Shown: in pieces, positions 35,101-46,400 of the stretch | How positions within the stretch are numbered: the stretch's first letter is position 1 | Layout of the letters: the number at the start of each line of letters is the position of its first letter | Origin: Aspidiotus rigidus | Taxonomy: Eukaryota > Arthropoda > Insecta > Hemiptera > Diaspididae | Assembly: GCA_035079385.1 (NCBI GenBank) | Contig: JAVHKY010000003.1 | Coordinates: 16,217,001 to 16,281,000 of the forward strand | Length of the DNA: 64,000 bases | Reading direction: 5' to 3' | Notes under the pieces: generated by a model | Told to the model about the DNA's origin: nothing | Database searches by the model: none | What the model saw: only the letters and a program-made list of their open reading frames with translations | Made by a program: the position numbers and the translations under genes

Positions 35101-38100
35101 CAACTTTGATGACGTCATCAAACTAAGATGGTTTGGTACGGGTCTTGGAAAAATTTCGACTCTCGAGCTATATACGATGATAAAGAGGGGAACTTGAAGA
35201 ACACACGTATTCTCTAACGGAGCTGAATGAAAGGTGGCAGCCCCACTCTTCTTGAAAACAACAATTTTCTGGAGAAACAGCGGACGTCACACACTGTAGC
35301 GGCGTAACAGTGCACTTGTGGAAAAAATATGCAGAGAACATCTCTACAGGAAATTTTACAAGGAAGAATTGTTATTTGAATATTTTCTCTCCAAAATCAT
35401 TCGTTCACAAGTGAAAGCAAGAAAACGAAAAATTTACTCTCTTGCAAACCCCTGGGGGAAAGAACCCTACTCGGAATATTGGGGAGAGGGTTCTCAACAA
35501 TTTTCCTAAATTTTGCTTCTATACCATATGTTGGTTTTTTGGCCTTTAAAATACCTAGTTAATTTTACTGGATTACTTCCTTCGAGTAACTTCCTTTTTC
35601 GTAGGCCTCGCTTCAAACAAGACTTCACAAAACAATTTTAATTTGTTTTACTCGTATACATCTCAGAGACCTAATACGTCTACTCACTTGAATATTAAAA
35701 AAAAAATAATACTCGTAATAATAAAAATAAGACGAGCTGTTTCCCGCGGAGCCACGAAGCTTACAAGTTCCCGGCTGCCAATTTTTTCAGAAGTAACTCC
35801 TACCTTCAGAAAATATTTGTAGTGTGTACCAACCTTATCGAAATACTTACTTCGTACAATAGAAGGTCTTTGGCGGCAGTTTGAAGAACGTATTCAAACG
35901 ACTAACAATATTATCAGCTTCAACCCAGCTGTCACTAAAATTAATAGAATTTATTTTTAGTTTAGGACTCATCAATGAACGAACTTCAACAATAGTTTAT
36001 GTACAATATACCTTCTAGCACCAACTAATATTGCGTTCGCTGAACGAGAGTATCTAGAACAGTTCACTGCGAGGAACTGCGACTTACTTACAACGTTGAA
36101 ATATTTGCATCAAAATTATAGTTAGATGTCTGGTTAAAATATTTTATTCTGTTAAGAAAACTTGTGGTCACAGGGATTCAATTGCAAAGAGAGTAGCAGG
36201 ATAGGGATGGTCAACATGCTCCCGAGAGGTGCAATAAATCTTCGTGGGAACGGCAAAATAACGGTCTTTTTTAGCAATACGAGTATGTGACAGTGGTTTC
36301 ACATTTGATGTTTAGTTGTCCACAAACCTAAAGTTACGGATCGATGTAGGTATTCAAATAAAATTATAATTACCCTATATTTTATAAAGACGCGAGAGCT
36401 TTCAGCCGGAGCTATTAACGAGCAACGAAAAGAAACTAAACCACCTGTTTGAATTGAAAAAGGGTTTTTCAATTGTACAAATCTACTTTTTCGGTTCACA
36501 TGAATAGAAACGCGTTCCTTCCGTGCTTTGTTGTAGAACGCGAAGACGCGTTTTTTTACTTTAGAGCTCAAAGAGTTGCGTTGCGCGCATGCGCATATTT
36601 CGTATTCGCCGAACATTTTGGCGGTCGCGGACGAAAATGATCTTTTAATAATTTTAAATACAACACTCGAATTTTTCCTTGTGTTCATCAATTGTAAGAA
36701 AATCACAATTTTGTTTTCCATCAACAATGTTATGATGCTCTAATAAAAAGGTGAAAATTTTAATTACAGACCATCTCGCGTTTGCGTTTTTATTCATGTG
36801 AACCGAAAAATAGCGTACGCCACACGTGAACGGAGGAAAGCGATATACTCGCGTGCATGGCGGCCCTCGCCGCGGCTCAGGTCGCCAAAGCGCTCGTATA
36901 GAAATCGCTCTCCTCCGTCCCTTATAGCGTAATATACTATTTCGGTTCCTTATACAAGAGTACTTTCGGGTGTTATCCCATCATCAGTTGTGTCGCAACT
37001 GAAGAACAAGGCCTCAACCAGTTTTTATAGTATAACACTGTGATCTTATTGGCCATAACAATGCTGTGTTGTGATTGGTTCACTTCTTAGAAACTTATTC
37101 TTACAATAATATGACATTGTGTTCTTATTGGCTAAAACATACTGCTTTGTGATTGGTTCAATCTATTGTTCTAAATGCTGTGTTTCTATTGGCTACGTGG
37201 ATTCCTGCCGTCTCATTGGTCGGTTCTGTTCTTCTTCTCTCGTCCAATCACCAGGCCGAATAATTTTTCCGCTGTCAAATGTGATTACATTGTTCAAGAG
37301 GCAGGCTTTCTTCCTCTTGGCTTTTGCAATCTCCATTTTTTCCCAGAGTTTTCTTCTCTTTGTGCGATTCTCTACGTCTATGACTTCAAATATTCCCTCT
37401 CCATCGTGGTTTTCCTCGTTACAGTGTTTCCCCAACAGTGACTTGCCATCTTCTTTCTCCCTCGACGTTTTGTGCTCCTTTCTCCTGATCTCAAACTTTC
37501 TCCCAGTCTCACCGATATAGATCCCCTCGCACTGTTCACAACTGAGCTTGTGCACTCCGCTCAAGCTTTCCTTGTCCTTTTGTTCCGTCTGGTCATTGCT
37601 GATTCTCTTCACCATGGGTTGGTTATTCTGGAAACCCACATTCACATCGTAGCCATTGAACGCCTTTATCACCTTGTTTGTGTACTTTCCTATATATGGT
37701 ATCGATCCGGAGTACTTTCTCACTATGCTATCATGGGTTCCTTTCTTTGTTTCCATTTTCCCAAAGACTCCCTCCACCACACATCTGCGGTGGCCATTGG
37801 CTTCTGCGATCTGCTTTACTATCTCGATCTCTTTCCTCTTCTCTTCGTTGTTCTTGAGGATAGAAATTGCCCGATAGTAATAGTTCTGGATTGCCGCTAA
37901 CTTGTGCCTGGGGTGGTGGTAGGAGTCATTTGGGATGATGATGTCAGTATGCGTCGGCTTCCTGTAGATTTTGTATTCTATCCTATTGTTCTCCATTGTG
38001 AGTGTAAGGTCCAAATAGTTGATGGTCTCATTGCCTTTTGCCATACGCTTGTCGTTACTCCTGATGTCCAACTTGTCCAGTTGCTCAATCAGCTCTCCGT

Positions 38101-40277
38101 TGTTTCTGATACTTCGTCTGGGTGCAAACTGATAGTTTTCTTTCAGGTATGTGGCTACGATCTTTGCTATCTTGTAGCATGGTGATTGAATGCTGTTGAC
38201 CAGGGGTCTCATGGGACGGTTCGCTTTGTGGAGTTTTACTAGCTTCTTGAGTTTTGGTGCAACCGGGTTCATCTCAAGCGTCCTTCCATTGCCGGGTACA
38301 TTGTTCCGTTTCAACACAGCTTTCAGGTCATCTTGGTATTTCCGTGTTGGGTCCCTTGCCAGCTCTTGGTATCCATTAACTGCGATGTACGACTCCATTT
38401 TTTGGGTGTAGTCCTCTTTCTCCATTACCACTACCGTGCTGCCCTTGTCCGCCTTTGTCAAAATCAGGTCGTTCTGTCGGATCTTCTTTTGTAGATTTGT
38501 GAACTTCCTCTGCATTACTTGCGTTCTGTCATAGGTTCGGCACATATCCTCTTTGATGTCCAACAGCACTTTCCCAATTTTGGTCCGGGCTTCTGGTCTC
38601 ACGTCGTGTTCCATGGTTTGGATTACTTGTTCGCAGCTAATGGCCATGCTTTCAAGCCTACACTGGTTCAGCCTCTCTGGCTGCACGTATGATGCCTTCG
38701 TCCAGCAGTCTTCTTTCTTCTTCTGTGAAGGTGACGCTTGATAGGTTCTCGTTTCTGGGAGCAAATTTGTGCTCAACTCTCGCTGTCTCTTCCTTTCTTT
38801 CTTCTTTCGTCCGGGTCAGTTCGGCAAGCTTCTTCTTGATCTGTTTTGTTTGGGCTTCCACTCGTTTTTCCACACAGTCTTCTCCTTTCTTCCCCTCTCC
38901 TCCTTTTTCGAACATCATTTCTTTAACTTCTTGCGGGTGGAATAACCTGGACAGATGGAAATATTGATCATACAGTAGAACATTCAGCCTGGTGATTTTC
39001 TTGTAGAGTTCACCAATTTCGTTCTTTACTCTCAATCTTTCGGCTTGCATCTTGGTGCGTTTCACTGCTGCGCTGTTTCCTGGTAGCCTGATAGTCGCAT
39101 ACTTGGGAATAATGCCTCATCTCAAGCATTCGTTATTGAACCAAATCTTCATGTGTCACTCTTAGTTTGACCTTGGTCTTCAGAAACTTAAAAACCTCGT
39201 TAACCATGTCTGGTGTGCTATTATCGGAACTCATAATGAGTGAGTGAGGTGTAAGTAGAGCACTAATATTGAAAAAGTGTTTAAAACTGCATAAGGCGGT
39301 TACCAGAAAGGTACAAGTAATAACTAGAAACTCATCGTCGGGGTGACTAAGAATCACAGAGACTAACGGAGGGCGTGGAGGAACAGAGTAAATAAAATTG
39401 AAAAATTAAAATTGAATTGAGTAAATAAAATTGAAAAATTAAAATTGAATTGAGTAAATAAAATTGAAAAATTAAATTAAAATTAAGTTTCGAATAGGTG
39501 GTTTAGTTTCTTTTCATCGCTTGTTAATGGCTCACGCAGAAAGCCCTCGCGTATTTGTAAGATATACGGTGATTGTAGGTAATTTACCTATTAAAAACAT
39601 GAGGGTTTCACGTCCAGTTTTTTCCCACGCACTGTAACGAAACAACGGCAACATTTTTAAGGGTTCAACAATGTCTCATTTGCAACGTTCCGTTTTAATG
39701 GAGAAAACTGGACGTAAAATCGATATTCACCCGAAAATTCTGAAAAAAAATATGTACTTGTTGGGCACCTGGGAGGGATTCTGGAACACAAAAGTTCTTG
39801 AATAAAAGCCGCAAACTTTTTTAACGGATATTGTTAGAAAAGCAAAATACTTATAGGATATTCTTTCAACAGGGAACCTGTTTTATAAGTGGGTAATTTG
39901 AAGAAAAATGACGGGGCCGTCCGCCGGCCGCTGGGAGGCAAAACGTGGGACTTGGAAAAAGTTCTACGTAATTCCGAACTATATATGATAGAATGTGAAG
40001 TAGAAAAATTTTTACTTCTGAGCTATATAATACGATAGATGGGGGAATTGAAAATTTCTACCTCCGAGCTTTATAATATGATAGGTTAGAGACTTATAAA
40101 AATTTCCACTTTTAAGGTGATAGGAGGTTCTATTTCGGTGGTTAGCTTGAAATATTGTATACTAGACCAGGAAGGGGACGAACATGCGAAGCGAGTGAGA
40201 TCTCGAAAAGCCTTTAGGCCTAATAAACAGCATACTAGACTTGTTTACTTATTTATCTAATTATTCAATTTTTCATT

Positions 40278-40312
<35 letters not shown>

Positions 40313-40317
40313 TCCAT

Positions 40318-40364
<47 letters not shown>

Positions 40365-40389
40365 TCTATTTATTTATTTATTTATCTAT

Positions 40390-40420
<31 letters not shown>

Positions 40421-43400
40421 TTCATTTATTTATTTATTTAGAGGAAAAACCATCAAGGGGGTGAAGAACAAAGTTTAAACTGTGTAGGAATGACAATAGT
40501 GACTCCCATAAAACAGGTTCTCTTTTTGCCTTAATTAACAAGGTTAATGAAGACAACCCTGAACAGCTCACCTTTGTTTAAGTATACGAATCAAGGGGGC
40601 AGGGGTCCTAAATTTCTGTATAATCTTCCCAGAACTAAAAAAAAAAAAAAAAAAACTGTAGAAGTACAATCACAAAAATCCTCGTGTGTAGGACCTTGGA
40701 ATTTTTTTACATGATAACAGCAATTCTCACGTTTATCTTGAAATAACATTACATTTCACAATACACAGGGTATTATCTTATATACCACTTACATGTTTCT
40801 GTTCAATTGAAGAAGTGTGAATTCTGAATCGTCCGTATCGCAACTTGTTAAATCTTCCGATGGTTGTTCACCTTTCGTCATTTCTCGCTACATACGACCA
40901 GAAAAAAAAAAAAAAAGGTTATATCAAAGCATTTATTGCCAAGCTTAAGTCATAGAATCATATATTCTTACCGGCAGTCCCACGTATACTGCAGTGATCT
41001 CAATGTCCTCTACTGGAGAATCTGCGATAGTTTCACCTAAAAGTTGAGATCGTTCAGTAAAATAAACAAATGAACTTTTCAAAATTCTCGTATGTGTATT
41101 TCTAAGTACGTTAAATCTACACCAAATTTTTGCTGAGGCTCAACTAAAGAGTTGAACTGCCATAACTATTTGGGAAGAAGAAAATATTATTTTTTCTTGA
41201 ATCTGGAAATGATTCACTTGATACTTGTAGGAATTTTCAACACTCAAAATTTTCTGATATTAGTGTTTTTGAAGTACCTTTGGATCTTCCCACCTACTAC
41301 TCAGTGAGCCCAGCCGAACTCTCATAACTACTTGGGAGGGGGAGAAGATCATTCTTTGAGTTTGGGAAAATTTTTTCTATACATGGAGAAATTTCTAACA
41401 CTCGAGATTTTCCAATACTGAAGTGATATTCAGAGTACTTTGGACCATTCAAGTAGTATATGCACCAAATTTAGGCTAGTACTCAACTTTTTCCTCCTCC
41501 TTTTTCTTTTACTTTGGAATAAGGAACTTCTAAGAAAAAATATTTTTTAAATTCAATTTATTTGAACGAGCTATTTAATCACACAGGGGGTTGTCAGCTC
41601 GAAGCATGGGATTACATGAATAATGAATATGTAATAGCGCATGGATCGGAGAAAAATGGGAGCTGGTAAAATCGCCAGCATGGCAGTATATTCGTATGAG
41701 GAAGGGCGGAGAGTCCTAGAAGAAGGAAGGAGTGAGTATGGCAGGTATGTCCAATTCTTATCGAGCTACAACTATTCCTTCATGATATGGTGGGAGGAAC
41801 GAATTGAAGAGGACCAGGGAGTCGGGGATTTTTCAATCAAAAGGAAGTTTATTGCAAAGGACGAAAGTTTGTGCCATGATGTAATGATTGAAGAGCGATA
41901 GAAAGATTTTAAGTCATATGACCAGTGATTGAAGAGCAGAGAAGGGTTTGTTTGGCAGCTAGGTCCACTGCATTATGTTCCGACAGATCGATGTGACCAG
42001 GAATTTAGAGGAGGCCAATTCAAGATAGAGAAGATGTTGAAGTGTGCAAGAGGCGGATGATGAGATTGCGCTGAACAATGCGGTTAGAAGAGTAAGGGGC
42101 TTGTACGGCTTGGAGAGGAGAAAAGGTTGGAGAAATATACTGAGAGAGGAGAGAGAATCGTTGCCCGGGCCGGAAGATCAATCTGACCCGAATCCCAACA
42201 AACGCTCGATGATACTCAAACTACAGATTTAATGGTACAAAATTTCAACAACCTCAACGATTTCTCATGATAGAGGATGTCTCATCTCTGTAAAATAAGA
42301 ATAATTTGCCACACAAATCCTGAATTCTCATTCTTTCAGACCCTAGGGAATGAGCCTGGGATTCAATCGTTCTAAGAATAATTTATTGATATATTTGTAT
42401 AATGTAGTATCAAAAATATTCTTACGAATTATGCGTGAAATATCATTGGCTGAATAATTGATTATGTTTGCTCCGACATCAAAATAAATAATTCTATCAT
42501 CGTAAAGTCTGAAAGCGAAAGAGAAATTTTGATTAAAAAAAAATAACGGTATACGAGAGAAATTTTTGTAGAAGCTAAGGCTATTTCCGATAAGTCGCTC
42601 ATATAGCATTATTGCAGCAGCCCACCTGCTACAAATATATGGAGTAGGCGCAGGCTGCGTATATGTCAATTTTGCTTCTTCCACACCCGTATCGACCCTT
42701 TCGGATATTAGATAAGTAAAAATTAAAATATTCTTACTTCATATTCTTAAACGTTCCCGCTGGAAGTCGACGTAGATTTCGAATGGTCCCCAATAATTTA
42801 GTAGCTTGGGCACGCGATAAACTGAAAAACGTTCAAAGAATATTCATGAATTCTCAATTATCTTGTCAGACGAACTACGAGTTCTACTGATCCTTACTTT
42901 TTATTGTTCGTTTCAATTGTCACGTATTGTAAAGGACTTTGCGAGTTTTCGCTTCGTATATAATTTGGAACGTACTCGTATTCGGACTTCTACAATATGC
43001 AAATAAAGTCATATTTTTGACAAAAAGAAATTAAGTCATCTGACGCGCTTATAAGTATATTATGATATATTCGTCGAATTCCAACAACTTTGTAGATAAT
43101 ATTTTAGCTTTCGCAATTCGTTCGTCAAATGAATTCTTAAAGGTTTATTATTATTACGTATCAAGGTTTATAAAGTAGGAATTTTACCGACCTTTTCATA
43201 ACATCGTCTTATAGCACTCTGTTAGCAAATTTCACACGTTTACGTCCTTGATTCGTTATATATTTCTTTATGTGAGAAGTTTTATCACTGTAGGATTGAA
43301 TGCGAATCTAAGCACAGACGAAACTCATATTCAAGTAGTCCTCAAAAACTTCTTTGATCCTGATGGTGGATCCCATTCTTCTCACGGATACTTCCTCAAT

Positions 43401-46400
43401 CGTCAATAGCCTTCAATACGAACTTATTCGAGCTTTTTCAACTCGACCACAGCTTTATATGATTTAAAGTAACGAACTTGGAGTTGAACTACAAAAAAAC
43501 CTAGGAACATTCTCAAATTTGTGCTCATTCCAGAGATGACTCGCGCATGCAGAAGATCTGCGGTTCAAACCCTACTGGAAAGGTGCAAAAATCTTGTGTT
43601 TTTCGTTCTTTCGTAATCCTTATCGAGAATGGATCGACACCAAACAGTATGCAAGGAATTACTAAACTTTCGTTTGTCCGATTAAATTCACATTTCATCC
43701 CACAGTGTACTGTAAAGTTCTACCACAGAATTGTGTAACAAAGCACAATAAGAAGTAATGTTGTAAAATCTAACCTGTTCTTTTCGTAATCTTTCGCTAT
43801 TAATATTTCTGTGAACCTTCTTGGCAAATTCTTCAACGTTATCTAGGCGAAAGAGAGAGGAAGAGAAAAAGTGTGAAAAATAAACATCAAAATAAGAAAA
43901 AAAAAAATAAGCTCAGGAAATAAAATTAACGTACTTTGTATCGATTCATCGGGTTTATTCTCATTAGTATCTGTAGATTTATAATTCATATTCTGGGCGA
44001 TGGAAATAAAATAAGTGTTACTTGAAATATTTATTTGTGTCTCGTGTCGTAAATAAATTTTACTTACTCGGAAAGCGTAATCGTTCACTTTGTAAGGCGG
44101 ACCCGGCTTTTTCACATCTAACCGTTCTCTACGTTTAAAACCAAAAATATCAGATCCGTAGGGTTCGTAGTGATGATCCAACATTTTGCCGTAGACTGAA
44201 TTTTCGTATTCTAAACTCGTTGTTAAGAATTAGAATAATTAGAACAGATATTGTACGAAAAATAAGTACGTATGTAATTAGGTATGAATTCTTACCGTCT
44301 TTTCCGTCGGAAATGTACATTGGCCCCCCTTCTGTGTAAGTTTTACCTCTTTCGTTCTCCAGTATGTGCAATGTTTTCTCCAACGCTCGTAAATCATCGT
44401 CGTCGTAGTTGGTATTCTCAGCCGGTAGCACAAAATTTTCATTATCTACGGGACTGTATCTTGAGTCGTAAGTATCATCACTCTCAATAATTTCATTTTT
44501 TAGTCTGTGTCCTGCAAATAAAATTATACCAATATTATATTTTTGAGATCATCGTACGAGAACTTACTCGTATTTGAAAAACTAACTTACTGTTATGAGG
44601 TGGGAGATAAAGTGGGGTGCCTCTGTAACGAGTTGATGTGGATTTAGATTTTGCTGATTTCTTATGGACACCGGGTTTCATCTCAGCTTCCAAACGTAAT
44701 TGATTTATAAGATCATTGTCGTAGTCTATCGTACAAGAAAGTAAAGCTTTATTAATCCTCGAGGATGGAAAAAAGGCGAAAAAGTAACATAATTTAGGAA
44801 AAATTGTTGAATGTATTTAAATACGAGTAGATTACAAGGGTTCTCTCTTGTAATTGGGGGGCGGGTGACGAAAACCGGGAATCTGCTTTAAACTGCATAT
44901 AGTCCAGTAAAATTGGCCATTGTAATAAACAATAAATGGTACAGAAGCGAAATTTGGAAAAGTTGTTAGGAACCTTCTCGTGAGTCTTTTCCCAAGTTTC
45001 CCCAATATTCAGAGTGGAGCTTTTCCCCCCAGGGGGCTGCAAAGGGGGAATTTTTTAGTTTTCCAGCTCCAATTCGCGAACAAATGATTTTAGAGGAAAA
45101 ATGTTCAAATAAAAATTGTTCCTCGTAAAATTTCCTATAAGAAAGCTCTCCACATATTTTTTCTATAAATGCACTGTTACGCCTCTACAGCGCGTGACAA
45201 GTGAACACCTCTTGCTATGTGAGAATGTAGATCAGGTATACCACGCGACGCGAGTCACATATTACATTGTTTTCGTTGGTACCAGTAAGTCGTAAATAGG
45301 AATTATTGTAAAAAATTAGAAGCCATTGCAGACGTTGCAATGGCAGCGGGGAACCCACAATTCCTTAACTCGACCTCTCAGGTGGTGTGGAACTGAGTTG
45401 ATAATCTTGTCATATAATTCAAATCGAAATTATCATTCTACATTCCCACCCATCATATATAGCTCGAGAGACGAAATTCTTTCAAGTCCCCCTTCTATCA
45501 TATATAGCTCGGAAGTCACAATTCTTCCAAGTCCCCCTCCTATCATATATAGTTCGAGGCTCGAAAAGTCCCCCTTTTATCATATATATCTCAAGACTTG
45601 AAATTCTTCTAAGTCCCCCTTCTATCATATATAGCTCAAGACTCGAAATTCTTCTAAGTCCCCCTCCTATCATATATAGTTCGAGGCTCGAAAAGTCCCC
45701 CTTTTATCATATATATCTCAAGACTTGAAATTCTTCTAAGTCCCCCTTCTATCATATATAGCTCAAGACTCGAAATTCTTCTAAGTCCCCCTCCTATCAT
45801 ATATAGCTCGAGTCTCAAAATTTTTCCAAGTTTTTGGTTGGACGGCGGACGGTAGCTCGAAAGTCAAAATTCTTCCAAGTCCCCCTCCCCTATTATATAT
45901 AGCTCGAGACTTGAAATTCTTCTAAGTCCCCCTCCTTTCATATATAGCTCGAGACTCGAAATTCTTCTAAGCCCCCCTCCTTTCATATATAGCTCGAGAC
46001 TCGAAATTCTTCCAAGTCCCCCTCCTTTCATATATAGCTCGAGACTCGAAATTCTTCCAAGTCCCCCTCCTTTCATATATAGCTCGAGACTCGAAATTCT
46101 TCTAAGTCCCGTAACCTAACCTAACCTAACCTGCGGACCCGGACGCGGACGTTTTCTGATGATGTAATCTCCTAACAAAATGGATAGCGGGTTCCCCGCT
46201 AAAAAATGAATAATGATAAGTAAGAAAAGATAAATTTCATTTTAATCCTTTGTAAACTCAAAAATTTTCAATTTTACATGCTTTTATAACTGACTCTTTC
46301 TACTTGTAAGTATTGAAAAAGAAAAAGATTGGAAAATGGAAAATAAATTATGGTATTGATTATAAAGTGTTGATGTCCTCTTAAAATACCTAGTAGATGA

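Larger units (their letters stand above)
36454..39270 (-). mobile_element. Penelope-like element with RT core deleted and terminal repeat interrupted
   Basis: Minus strand. A 5' leader and start at 39235 ([15 protein letters not shown]), a coiled-coil/charged N-terminus (38658-39065), RT and GIY-YIG (37193-38776), then a terminal repeat (about 37250 to 36454) containing a hammerhead core. The terminal repeat is split by an insertion at 36488-36952. Several frameshifts in the N-terminal part. Closely related to the copy at 56881-59687. It sits in an IA-2 intron in the same orientation as the host gene. Confidence 0.88.

Noticed and set aside
40241..40441. 66-codon I/Y/L/F frame
   Set aside because: It is translation of a (TTTA)n microsatellite.
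42343..42684. 113-codon minus-strand frame as an independent gene
   Set aside because: Only 42426-42508 within it is coding, as an IA-2 exon; the rest is intron read-through.
43520..43590. tRNA or tRNA-derived SINE near a GGTTCAAACCC box
   Set aside because: The B-box-like sequence is present but no A box, acceptor stem or T-stem pairing could be formed.
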